Positions 37,829 through 47,400 of a stretch of DNA of 64,000 bases are shown here, piece after piece. The position numbers were made by a program, and so were the translations under genes. Where the stretch lies: assembly GCA_015066745.1 (NCBI GenBank), contig SVNW01000003.1, positions 1-64,000 of the forward strand, read 5' to 3'. Position 1 is the first letter of the stretch. Each line of letters opens with the position of its first letter. The stretch comes from Ruminococcus sp. GTDB lineage: Bacteria; Bacillota; Clostridia; Oscillospirales; Ruminococcaceae. The notes beneath the pieces are model-generated. The model was not told the DNA's origin. It searched no databases and worked only from the letters and a program-made list of their open reading frames with translations.

Positions 37829-38617
37829 ATGAAAGAGTTGTATAATTACAGACAGATGATATTCAGTCTGGTAAAAAAAGACCTTAGGGGGCGATATAAG
37901 GGGTCTGTTTTGGGATTTTTGTGGACTTTTATAAATCCGCTTCTGCAACTTATTGTCTATACACTTGTATTTACAACTATTTTACCTGTAGCGGATATTG
38001 ACAAGTATTATCTTCATCTTTTTGTTGCACTTATTCCTTGGATATTTTTTTCAAGTTCGCTTACAGGTGGATCAGGTTCTGTAATAGCACATAAGGATTT
38101 GATAAAGAAGATTTATTTTCCGAGAGCAGTAATACCTATATCATATGTGACAAGTTGTTTTGTGAATATGTTGCTTTGTTTTATAGTGGTGTTTGCCGTT
38201 GTTATTCTTTTTGGAAATGGTATAAATTTTGTGGCATTTCTTTATCTTGCTCCTATAATGCTTGTAGAATATATACTGGCGCTTGGAGTTGCGCTTATAT
38301 CTTCGGCAGTCACTGTATATTTTCGTGATCTTGAACATATACTTGGGATAATAACAATGGCATGGACATATCTTACTCCGATAATGTATCCTATAGAACA
38401 GATAACAGAAAATCCTGCTGTTCCGGAGTGGTTCAAGAGTTTGTATATGTTAAATCCTATGACACCGGTGGTACAAGCTTACAGGGATATTCTTTATCAT
38501 GCCAGAGTACCGGAACTTTCTACGTTGCTTTCTGCATTTCTGCTCGGAATAACTTGTCTTTTAGCAGGGTGCATAATATTTTCAAAGTTACAGAGACGTT
38601 TTGCGGAGGAGCTATAA
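37829..38617 (+). CDS. wzm: ABC-2 type polysaccharide export permease
   Basis: A 262-residue membrane protein with about six transmembrane helices. Family features are LVKKDLRGRYKGSVLGFLWTF at the N-terminus (a conserved amphipathic start, read here in pieces), FPRAVIPIS, YFRDLEHILGI, and LNPMTPVVQAYRD. It forms the channel that, with the ATPase encoded immediately downstream, moves lipid-linked polysaccharide across the membrane. The stop codon abuts the next ATG with no gap. Related permeases export teichoic acid (TagG), but the GDP-rhamnose genes and the extended ATPase favour an O-antigen-like glycan. Confidence 0.88.
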   Translation: MKELYNYRQMIFSLVKKDLRGRYKGSVLGFLWTFINPLLQLIVYTLVFTTILPVADIDKYYLHLFVALIPWIFFSSSLTGGSGSVIAHKDLIKKIYFPRAVIPISYVTSCFVNMLLCFIVVFAVVILFGNGINFVAFLYLAPIMLVEYILALGVALISSAVTVYFRDLEHILGIITMAWTYLTPIMYPIEQITENPAVPEWFKSLYMLNPMTPVVQAYRDILYHARVPELSTLLSAFLLGITCLLAGCIIFSKLQRRFAEEL

Positions 38618-39820
38618 ATGGGACAGGAAGATGCTATTGTTATTAAAAATGTCGGAAAAAAGTTTAAAGTATTTCTTGATAAGGGACAGAGCTTTAAAGA
38701 AAGAATGCTTTTTAAAAACAGATGTAAATATGAGGAAAGAAATGTGCTCAAAGATATTTCTTTTACAGTAAAAAAAGGTGAAGCAGTAGGTCTTGTAGGT
38801 CATAACGGATGCGGTAAAAGTACGCTTTTGAAGCTTATGACAAGAATTCTTTATCCTGACAAAGGTTCTATAGAAATGAAAGGCCGTGTATCCAGCCTTA
38901 TTGAACTTGGTGCGGGTTTTCATCCTGATATGAGCGGCCGTGAAAATATATATACTAACGCATCAATTTTCGGACTTACCAAAAAGGAAATAGACGCAAG
39001 ACTTGAAGATATAATAAAATTTTCCGAATTGGAGGCTTTTATTGACAATCCTGTAAGAACTTATTCATCAGGGATGTACATGCGTCTTGCGTTTTCTGTT
39101 GCGATAAATGTTGATGCTGATATTTTGCTTATAGATGAAATTCTTGCAGTAGGCGATACAAATTTTCAAGCAAAATGTTTTAACAGATTAAAAGAGATAA
39201 AGAAACAAGGTACCACTATAGTCATTGTTTCACACTCTCTTGGACAAATAGAACAGATATGTGATCATTCGATATGGATAGACGGAGGTCTGATACGTGA
39301 GTATGGATCGCCGTATGATGTTCATCCTATGTATCTTGAATATATGGGAAGTCATCTTAATTTCGGAGGCAGTACATCAGAAAAAAAATCAGATAACAGA
39401 TGGGGCAGTATGGCAGCTGAAGTTTCATCTGTTCAGATGCTTGATAAGGATGGAAATGAACAGACATCATTTGTGGTTGGAGCTCCTGTAAAAATACGTG
39501 TTACTTATGAATTGAAGGAGAATGTTCCGGATGCTGTATTTGGAATAGGTATTTTCAGAGCAGATGGAGTTCACTGTTATGGAACCAATACCCGTATTGA
39601 TAAGATGCCTGACTTCGAGATAACAAAAAGTGGATATTTTGAGGTGGATATTGAAAAACTCAACCTTCTTCCGTCTGAATATATTCTTGATGTTTCGATT
39701 GAGACAGGTGATGGGATACCGGTTGATTTTTATAAAAATGCAAAGAGATTTATAACATATTCTCCGGTAAGTGATATCGGAGTTTTAAGACTGGATCATA
39801 AATGGGAGACTAATTGTTAA
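38618..39820 (+). CDS. wzt: Polysaccharide ABC transporter ATPase with C-terminal carbohydrate-binding domain
   Basis: A 400-residue ATPase. The nucleotide-binding domain (about 1-245) has Walker A GHNGCGKST, the H-family signature YSSGMYMRLAFS, Walker B ILLIDEILAVGD and the switch His in IVIVSHS. Residues about 265-400 form a separate beta-sandwich (VSSVQMLDKDGNEQTSF, VRVTYELK-like strands) equivalent to the Wzt C-terminal domain of E. coli O8/O9a, which recognises the terminal cap of finished chains. Such tails are absent from simple TagH-type ATPases. It works with Wzm, and its presence implies that the exported chain carries a recognised end group. Confidence 0.87.
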   Translation: MGQEDAIVIKNVGKKFKVFLDKGQSFKERMLFKNRCKYEERNVLKDISFTVKKGEAVGLVGHNGCGKSTLLKLMTRILYPDKGSIEMKGRVSSLIELGAGFHPDMSGRENIYTNASIFGLTKKEIDARLEDIIKFSELEAFIDNPVRTYSSGMYMRLAFSVAINVDADILLIDEILAVGDTNFQAKCFNRLKEIKKQGTTIVIVSHSLGQIEQICDHSIWIDGGLIREYGSPYDVHPMYLEYMGSHLNFGGSTSEKKSDNRWGSMAAEVSSVQMLDKDGNEQTSFVVGAPVKIRVTYELKENVPDAVFGIGIFRADGVHCYGTNTRIDKMPDFEITKSGYFEVDIEKLNLLPSEYILDVSIETGDGIPVDFYKNAKRFITYSPVSDIGVLRLDHKWETNC

Positions 39821-39834
39821 AAGGTGGTATAAAA

Positions 39835-40299
39835 ATGTCTGAGTGTGCAGATAAAATTTGTATAGAAGATATTATGAATGAAATACGTGAAGAGATAAAA
39901 CGTGAAAATTATGACAGTTCAATGCTTAGTTTTGAAGATATTGAATGTGATGAATCACTTATTGATCGAAATACAGCGGCTAGTGGAAATTTCGAAGAAA
40001 ATTATAAATACTTACGTGCTCATTGTGAGGTAAATCCCAACAAACAGATGCCCGGTGGAGAAGTAGAAGTCTTTGTAAAAAAAGTAATAAGAAAACTGAT
40101 GAAATTTTATATCGAACCATACAGTCGTGATCAGAATCAACTCAATGTAAGGTATACTCAGATGTTAGGTGCACTTAAAGAAGAAAGTGACAGAACAAAT
40201 GATTTAATGCAAAAGAAACTTTTAATGCTTGAAAATAAGATTTCAAAGCTTGAAAAGGAAAATGAAGAGCTCAGGAAAATATTAGAGGGAAAGGCATAG
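39835..40299 (+). CDS. Small acidic protein with C-terminal coiled coil, unknown function
   Basis: A 154-residue soluble protein. ATG 39835 follows AAAGGTGG; the upstream in-frame TTG lies inside wzt and lacks a ribosome site. Residues 1-60 are acidic; about 60-105 contain MPGGEVEVFVKKVIRKL and FYIEPYSRDQN; about 105-154 form a heptad-patterned coiled coil (LMLENKISKLEKENEELRK). No enzymatic motif is seen. It sits between wzt and two glycosyltransferase genes in one operon. Coiled-coil proteins act as chain-length rulers in some ABC-exported glycan systems, but I cannot show this here. Confidence 0.65.
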   Translation: MSECADKICIEDIMNEIREEIKRENYDSSMLSFEDIECDESLIDRNTAASGNFEENYKYLRAHCEVNPNKQMPGGEVEVFVKKVIRKLMKFYIEPYSRDQNQLNVRYTQMLGALKEESDRTNDLMQKKLLMLENKISKLEKENEELRKILEGKA

Positions 40300-40303
40300 A
40301 CAA

Positions 40304-41374
40304 ATGAGAATATTTCAGATTTTACCGACAATTAGATATGGCGATGCAGTGAGTAACGATACGGTGGCATTGAAAAAAGCTATTGAGGAAATGGGTTATG
40401 AAACCGCAATATACGCAGATAATATAGATGATAGAATGTCTGAAGATGTAGCAGAAAATACTTCTAAGATGCCTAAACTCAGAAGTGATGATGTAGTTAT
40501 ATACCATATGGCTATAGGCGCAGATATGACATTTAGATTTGGTAAGTACAAATGTAGGAAAGTGATGATTTATCATAATGTAACCCCTCCTCATTTTTTT
40601 GAACAGTATAGTAAAGTTCTCGTAAATGCTACAGAGTATGGTCTTGAATGTGTACGTTATCTTGCTGATAAGGTTGATTATTGTATAGCAGATTCGGATT
40701 TTAACAAACAAAATCTTATAGATATGGGTTATAAGTGCCGTATAGATGTGCGTCCTATACTTATCCCATTTGATGATTACAAGAAGCAACCTTCAGAACA
40801 AGTTGTTGAAAAGTATAGTAGTGATGGTTATGTAAATATAGTATTTGTCGGAAGAATAGCTCCTAATAAAAAGCAGGAGGATGTGGTAAGAGCTTTTAAC
40901 TTTTACAAGAAAAATATAAATCCGAAGTCAAGACTCATATTTGTGGGTTCTCCTTCAGGTCTGGAGTGTTATTATGACAGGTTGCAGAGGTATGTAGAGG
41001 CTCTTGAACTTCAGGACGTCATTTTTACTGGTCACATAAAGTTTGAGGAGATACTTGCTTTTTACAAGGTTGCTGATATTTTTCTGTGTATGAGTGAACA
41101 TGAAGGGTTCTGTGTGCCGCTTGTTGAAGCAATGTTTTTTGAAGTTCCGATAATTGCGTATAACAGCTGTGCTGTACCGTATACAATGGGGAACAGTGGT
41201 TTGATTGTTGATACTAAAGATCCAGCTGAAATTGCTCTGCTTATGGATAGAATAATGAATGACGAAATTTTAAAAAATAATGTTATTGAAAGTCAGAATA
41301 AAAGACTCAAAGATTTTTCATATGAGTCGGTAAAAGAATGCTTTTCCGGATTAATTAAAAATTTTATAGGTTGA
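40304..41374 (+). CDS. GT4-family glycosyltransferase
   Basis: A 356-residue GT-B enzyme starting 5 bases after the coiled-coil gene. The N-terminal half has RYGDAVSNDT, VIYHMAIGAD and YHNVTPPHFFEQYS, a form seen in mannosyl- and rhamnosyltransferases of ABC-dependent loci; the C-terminal half has FVGRIAPNKKQEDVVRAF, VGSPSG, and CMSEHEGFCVPLVEAMFF with the donor-site Glu residues. It is expected to use GDP-mannose or GDP-rhamnose made by the first operon. Confidence 0.85.
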   Translation: MRIFQILPTIRYGDAVSNDTVALKKAIEEMGYETAIYADNIDDRMSEDVAENTSKMPKLRSDDVVIYHMAIGADMTFRFGKYKCRKVMIYHNVTPPHFFEQYSKVLVNATEYGLECVRYLADKVDYCIADSDFNKQNLIDMGYKCRIDVRPILIPFDDYKKQPSEQVVEKYSSDGYVNIVFVGRIAPNKKQEDVVRAFNFYKKNINPKSRLIFVGSPSGLECYYDRLQRYVEALELQDVIFTGHIKFEEILAFYKVADIFLCMSEHEGFCVPLVEAMFFEVPIIAYNSCAVPYTMGNSGLIVDTKDPAEIALLMDRIMNDEILKNNVIESQNKRLKDFSYESVKECFSGLIKNFIG

Positions 41375-41389
41375 AGGAATTTGTAAAAA

Positions 41390-42574
41390 TTGAAAAAAAT
41401 AGCGCTTGTAAATCAGCGATACGGTCTTGAAGTAAATGGTGGTTCTGAATATTATACAAGACTTATTGCAGAGAGGTTGAAATATAATTTTGAAGTGGAT
41501 GTTATCACTACAAAAGCACTGGATTATACAACATGGGAAGACTATTATAAATCTGATTATGAGGACATAAACGGTGTACATGTGATACGTTTTTCTGTAA
41601 AATCTCAGCGTGATAAAGATTTTGGAAGTTTTAATGTATCGTATCTGACAGAACTTGGGCTAAATGAAAGAGATGTTGAAAAAGAAAAGGTATGGTTTGA
41701 AAAGCAAGGGCCGTACTGTCCGGAAGCTATAGAATTTATAAAGAAAAATAAGGATAACTATGATGTATTTATTTTTGTTACTTATCTTTATTATCTTACC
41801 GTAATAGGAATGCCTGAAGTTGCAGAAAAGTCTGTATTTATACCTACTGCACATGAAGAACCGTATATTCATTTTAAAACATATGAAAGTCTTTTTAAAA
41901 AGCCGGCAGCATATATTTTTCTCACAGACGAAGAGAAATCGCTTGTGCAGGGCCTCTTTGACTGTAGTGATATTCCATGCGATGTTATGGGGACAGGCGT
42001 TGACGTGCCTTGTACGCCTGATACAGAGGCGTTTCGTAACAAGTTCAATGTGAAGGATAAATTTATAATTTATGTCGGACGTATTGATGAGGCTAAGGGG
42101 TGTACAGGACTTTTTGAAGATTTTACAGAGTATAAAAAAAGAAATTCCCAAAGTCCTCTTAAACTTGTACTTATGGGAAAACCTGTGTGCGATATACCTG
42201 AAAGTGATGAAATAATAAATCTTGGATTTGTGAGCGAAGAAGATAAATTTAATGGAATAGCAGCAGCAGAATGTCTTGTTCTTCCATCAAAGTTTGAGAG
42301 TTTATCTATATCTGTTCTGGAAGCAATGTCGCTTGGTGTACCTGTACTTGTAAATGGAATATGTGATGTCTTAAAAGGACACTGTGTGAAGAGCAATGGC
42401 GGACTTTACTATAAAAATTATTTTGAGTTTGAAGGCTGTCTTAATTTTATGATGAACAATGATAAAAAGATGGAGATAATGAGGGCAAACGCACTAGAAT
42501 ATATAAATGAAAATTACAGATGGGATAATATTATGAAAAAGTTTTCTGATATTATCAATATGGTGTCAAAATAA
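41390..42574 (+). CDS. GT4-family glycosyltransferase with TTG start
   Basis: A 394-residue GT-B enzyme. No ATG is available near the beginning of the conserved domain: TTG 41390 gives MKKIALVNQRYGLEVNGGSE, the normal beginning of the family (Val-Asn followed by a glycine loop), and AAGGA lies about 11 bases upstream. Later motifs are TAHEEPYIHFK, FIIYVGRIDEAKGC and LVLPSKFESLSISVLEAMSLG. Last gene of the polysaccharide locus; a terminator follows. Confidence 0.83.
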   Translation: MKKIALVNQRYGLEVNGGSEYYTRLIAERLKYNFEVDVITTKALDYTTWEDYYKSDYEDINGVHVIRFSVKSQRDKDFGSFNVSYLTELGLNERDVEKEKVWFEKQGPYCPEAIEFIKKNKDNYDVFIFVTYLYYLTVIGMPEVAEKSVFIPTAHEEPYIHFKTYESLFKKPAAYIFLTDEEKSLVQGLFDCSDIPCDVMGTGVDVPCTPDTEAFRNKFNVKDKFIIYVGRIDEAKGCTGLFEDFTEYKKRNSQSPLKLVLMGKPVCDIPESDEIINLGFVSEEDKFNGIAAAECLVLPSKFESLSISVLEAMSLGVPVLVNGICDVLKGHCVKSNGGLYYKNYFEFEGCLNFMMNNDKKMEIMRANALEYINENYRWDNIMKKFSDIINMVSK

Positions 42575-42590
42575 AATTTTGTATTTTGTA

Positions 42591-42642
42591 AAAAATCAGA
42601 TATCTTTTCTGAAATGTTAAACAGGAAAGATATCTGATTTTT
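42591..42642 (+). terminator. Terminator ending the polysaccharide locus
   Basis: AAAAATCAGATATCTTTTC / GAAAGATATCTGATTTTT long stem followed by T residues. Confidence 0.85.
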
Positions 42643-42711
42643 GTTTTCTGCAAATACTTCACGCATTTTATGCATATCTTCTGAATATTTTGTCTCTTAA
42701 ACCAGAAAAAC

Positions 42712-42746
42712 GGTACAGAACCATAATAAGTCAATAGTTCTGTACC
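42712..42746 (-). terminator. Terminator of the pyruvate kinase gene
   Basis: GGTACAGAAC / GTTCTGTACC stem; on the minus strand it is followed by GTTTTTC. It lies 11 bases past the stop codon. Confidence 0.8.
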
Positions 42747-42756
42747 ATAAAAGTAA

Positions 42757-44178
42757 TTATTCTATTACTTCAACTCTCATAAGATTTGTAGTACCTGAAA
42801 TTCCGAGTGGTACACCTGCTGTGAGAACAACAGTATCGCCTGTTTTTACAAGTCCTGCTTCTTTAGCAGCGTTTGCAGCATCGAGGAAGAGTTCGTCTGA
42901 GTTGGTTTTTTCACCGATTATGATAGGTGAAACACCCCATGACATATTCATCTGACGCTGTATTTTTTCATCTGTAGTACAGCTTACTATAGGCATGTCC
43001 GGTCTGTACTTTGAGATAAGTCTTGCTGTAGAGCCTGCTTTTGTTACTGTTATGATAGCACTTGCGTTGAGGTCGTGTGCAGTTGTAACTGTAGCGTGTG
43101 CTATAGCGTTTGCTATGTCAGAGTTTGTTGAAGGCGGTCTGTTTGCAAATCTTGAGCGGTAGTTTATGTTCTTTTCTGTTGATTCTGCAATGAGTGCCAT
43201 TGTTTTGAGTGTGTCAACAGGATAAGCACCTGCAGCAGTTTCGCCCGAAAGCATAATAGCACTTGTACCGTCATATATAGCATTTGCAACGTCTGTTATT
43301 TCAGCTCTTGTAGGACGTGGGTTTGAAATCATTGATTCAAGCATCTGTGTAGCTGTGATAACCTGTTTGCCGGCATTGTAACCTTTGTGGATAAGAGTTT
43401 TCTGGATAGCAGGTATCTGTTCAAATGGAATTTCTACGCCCATGTCGCCTCTGGCAACCATGATACCGTCAGAAACTTCAAGGATCTCATCAATGTTTTC
43501 AACACCGTCAAGGTTTTCGATTTTTGCAATAATGCGTACATCGAACCAGCCGAGACTGTGAGTATATTTTCTGAGGTAGTTTATATCAGCAGAAGATCTT
43601 ACAAAACTTGCTGCGATAAAATCATAACCCATTTTTGCACCAAATTCGAGGTCATTCATATCAGCTTCACTGATAAAAGGCATAGAAAGCTTTACACCCG
43701 GAACGTTGATGCCTTTGTTATTTGAAAGTGTACCGCCATGAATTATTCTGCAAACGATATCAGTAGCAGTTATTTTTTCAACTACAAGTTCAATAACGCC
43801 ATCGTTGATAAGAATTCTGTTTCCGATTGAAACGTCCTGCGGAAGTTTTTTGAATGATATGCTTCCGATTTCATTTGTACATGGTACATCTTTTGTTGTC
43901 AGAGTGTATTTGTCGCCGCCTTTGATTTCTACAGGCTTGTCATCTACAAATTTTCCGAGACGAATTTCAGGACCTTTTGTGTCCATCATTGTTGCAACAG
44001 GCATATTGAGCTCTTTGCGCAGTCTTGTTACCTGTTCAAATCTTTTTCTGTGTATCTCGTAGTCCCCGTGTGAAAAGTTGAATCTGGCAACGTTCATACC
44101 GCCGGCTATAAGCTCACGCATAACATTGTCATCATCTGTAGATGGTCCTATAGTGCATACTATTTTAGTCTTACGCAT
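42757..44178 (-). CDS. pyk: Pyruvate kinase
   Basis: A 473-residue cytosolic enzyme of glycolysis, making ATP and pyruvate from phosphoenolpyruvate and ADP. Motifs include TKIVCTIGPSTDD at the N-terminus, NVARFNFSHGD, MMDTKGPEIRLG, the active-site signature IIAKIENLDGVENIDEI, MVARGDMGVEIP and TATQMLESM, ending with an intact C-terminal allosteric-type domain (ITVTKAGSTARLISKYRP). The length matches single-unit bacterial enzymes without the extra phosphohistidine-like domain of some Firmicutes. It is transcribed alone from a good promoter. Confidence 0.96.
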   Translation of the reverse strand: MRKTKIVCTIGPSTDDDNVMRELIAGGMNVARFNFSHGDYEIHRKRFEQVTRLRKELNMPVATMMDTKGPEIRLGKFVDDKPVEIKGGDKYTLTTKDVPCTNEIGSISFKKLPQDVSIGNRILINDGVIELVVEKITATDIVCRIIHGGTLSNNKGINVPGVKLSMPFISEADMNDLEFGAKMGYDFIAASFVRSSADINYLRKYTHSLGWFDVRIIAKIENLDGVENIDEILEVSDGIMVARGDMGVEIPFEQIPAIQKTLIHKGYNAGKQVITATQMLESMISNPRPTRAEITDVANAIYDGTSAIMLSGETAAGAYPVDTLKTMALIAESTEKNINYRSRFANRPPSTNSDIANAIAHATVTTAHDLNASAIITVTKAGSTARLISKYRPDMPIVSCTTDEKIQRQMNMSWGVSPIIIGEKTNSDELFLDAANAAKEAGLVKTGDTVVLTAGVPLGISGTTNLMRVEVIE

Positions 44179-44228
44179 ATTTTATCCTCCGTTTATGCAT
44201 TAAAGCATTTACATTTATATTCCTTTAT

Positions 44229-44257
44229 ATTATATCCTAATAACGTATATCGGTCAA
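44229..44257 (-). promoter_or_regulatory. Promoter of pyk
   Basis: Minus strand TTGACC (44257-44252), 17 bp, TATAAT (44234-44229), about 50 bp before the ATG. Confidence 0.8.
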
Positions 44258-44353
44258 GGTTTTTGAGAGAAATATTTACTGTTTATTTGCCGAAAAATAT
44301 GTACAAAATCATATTTCTGAAATTTCATAAGAAAGATTTTTTCATGATTTGTG

Positions 44354-44399
44354 AAAAAAATCAAGCCGTTATTACTCAAAACAACAGCTTGATTTTTTT
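44354..44399. terminator. Terminator of the xylanase/esterase gene
   Basis: AAAAAAATCAAGC / GCTTGATTTTTTT hairpin with A and T runs on both sides, 30 bases beyond the stop on the minus strand. Confidence 0.8.
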
Positions 44400-44428
44400 A
44401 TTATTAAGATGATCAATTAAGATGATTA

Positions 44429-47400
44429 TTAAGAAGCTTTAAAAAGTCCTCTGAGGAGGTTATAGAAGTGCGGCTGTACTGTTGAGTCGCCGTGTCCTCC
44501 TGAGTTTACAAAATGATAGATGTGTTCTGCACCGTTTTTAGTCATCATATTGTGGTATGATTCAGGGAAGTTATAAACAACTGTATCATTTCCGCCTGCT
44601 GAAAGAAGTATCAGATAAGGAGTATCATAAGCAGGTTTTACTTCATTTTCCTGAATCTGTCCCGGATGTGAAGACGGATCTCCCGGAGTAAGACCCGGAG
44701 CAGGACAAGCAGAACCAATGTAGCCAAATACGTCACTTCGTGTAAGTCCTATAAAGAGTGACTCACGTCCTCCCATTGAAAAGCCTGTTATAGCTGTGTT
44801 TTCTCTTCCTGTTTTTACAGAGAAAGTCTTTTCTATATAAGGCATAAGGTCAGTGAAAAGATCGTTTATGAAGTTATCGTAGTTGAGAGAGTTCTGAAGG
44901 TCCATTCCTGAACAGCTTTCCTGAGTTTTGCTAGTGTAGATGTATGGGAATACAACTATCATTTCTTCTGCCTCGTTGCTTGCGATAAGGTTTCCGAGCA
45001 TATTCTGAACAGCACCCATTTTCATGAGTGAATCTTCATTTTCCCAGTAACCGTGCATAGCGTAGAGAACAGGATATTTCTTACTGCTGTCATAACCGGC
45101 AGGAAGAAGTACATTTACATTTGTTGTACGTTCTCTTGTTGTAGAATAATATGTGTATTTTTTGAGAGAACCGTAGTCAACACCGTTTTGTGCCATTGTA
45201 ACGCCGGATTTTGCGTTTTCTGTAACTTTACTGCTAAAATTTTTCATATATTCTGATGGTGTAACAGAAGGAACATTCTCCTGATTATTATTGTTTGTTA
45301 CATTATCATCTTTTTTTTTTAAGTCGTCTGATATGCCTGCAAGATACTCACAAAGAGAGATTACATCATGAATATTTACAGAACCGTCAGCGTTTACATC
45401 AGCAGCACTGCTTGCCGCACTGTTTGTAAAACCGTTTGTTATTCCTGATTTCATAAGACAAAGATCAGAAATGTTGATTTTTCCGTCACTGTTTATATCT
45501 CCGGGAGTTACGGTTATTGGTTTAGGTCCGTCTATTGATGTTCCTGCTACTGCACCTATGATATCATCAACATAAAAATCAACAAGTGATTCCGGTGTTT
45601 CTATTACAAGTGCAAGGTTTGAAGCATCTGAAGGAATTTTGTAGTTTTTATTATATAACTGTACAAATTCACCTTTTATTGTAGACTGTGTGTCAAGATG
45701 AACATACTGTGTTTCTCCGCTTGCATCTTCGTACTGGAATGTCATAAGAAATTCTTCTGAAGAACTGCCGGTATTATATGCAACATTTGCACTGAAACAA
45801 TATTCGTTACCCGGTTTGAACACTGCTGTACTGAGTGATTTCTGTATACCGTTCCATGAACTTTCTCTGTTGGAAACGCATATTGATTTTGAACCTGAGT
45901 ATGACATTGAACTGCTGAGTTCTGCACTTATAGCACCTCTTGGATTCCAGTCATCTGTTGATGATTCAAAATCATCATGGAAGTAGTAACCGTTAGCATC
46001 GGGTTCGATAGGTTTAGTTTCAGTTCCTGCAGGATTGTTTCCGTCACCCCATTCGGATTCAGGGATAAGTCCTGCTACTGCATAATATGCATCTTTGGGC
46101 TGGTTCTGTGTGTTGTGGAGAAGCGGTGCGTTTTCGGTTTTTATCCATGTATTTGAGTCGTTAGGACCCCATACACATACGGCTGTTACTTTACCGGGCA
46201 TTCCTGCTTTGTTTACGTCTACAGCCGCCTTGAAGATGGCTTTGTACTTATCAGCCTGACTTGAAGCGTATTTGCCTGATTCAGTACTTACATCAAGTTC
46301 TGTTATCTGTACCTGACAACCGATCGACGCAAATTTTTTGAGTGCGGTTGTATATGCGCTTACGCCTGAGAAACCATCCATATTTGCATTGATATGTGAC
46401 TGCATTCCTATACCGTCGAGAACGCCTTTCTTGTAAAGTGATTCACACATTGATGCGATAGCATCTCTTTTGTGATCCCAGTATTCATTGTAGTCGTTAT
46501 AGAAGAGTGCGCAGTTTTCAGGTGCGTACTTTCTTGCGTATGTAAAAGCTTTTTCTACGAATTTGTTGCTGCCGTAAACTTGTACCCATGGTGATTTACC
46601 GTTTCCGTATCCCGGTTCTCTTGCACCACCGTGATTTTTAGTTCTGTTTGAGTCATCACTTACACATTCGTTACATACGTCATATGCGTAGAGGTTGAGC
46701 GTAGGATACTGTTTTTTGATTTCGGCAAACATATTTTTTATGTAACTTTCCATTCTCTGGTCCATTACAGATTCAGAAACCCAGTTTCCGTACTGGTCAA
46801 AGTTTTCTTTGAATACCCATTCAGGAGTCTGGCTGTGCCATACAAGAGTATGTCCTCTTACACCGATATTGTTCTGAGCGCAGAAGTCAAGTATACTTGC
46901 GGCATTGCCGAGAGAAACACCTATATTTGTACCGCTACTCTTGGATTTGTTCATTGTTGCATCAGGTTTCATTTCATTTTCCATAGTGATACTGTTGTAT
47001 TCACGCAAGATAAGTGAAGTTATAGGTGACTGCTTTACTGTTCCGCCATTAAGTACAGAACCTACACGGAAGTAGTTTGCATATATGTCTTTGAGACCTG
47101 CTGAAGCAGCGTAGGCAGTGTTTGGAATAAATTTATCTCCTGTGATCTTAAAATTATCAAAGAAGAAATCAGCTGTACTGTCTGTTGTGATTTTGAATAC
47201 AAAGCAGGAACTGCCTTTTGGTGCAGTAAACTTTGCATTAAGAGTTGTCCATTCTGATGAGCCTACCTCTTTTTTAGCGATAGTTACTGTTTCATATGTT
47301 TTCATATCATCAAGAAGATAGGTAACATCAAGTTTAAAATATTCGTTATCATTTTCTTCATGATATACGTCAACATTGTATTCGTATGATTTGCCAGGTT

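Noticed and set aside
42643..42711. Possible small gene or RNA between the two terminators after the polysaccharide locus
   Set aside because: Only 69 bases, with no start signal, no conserved fold and no promoter visible.
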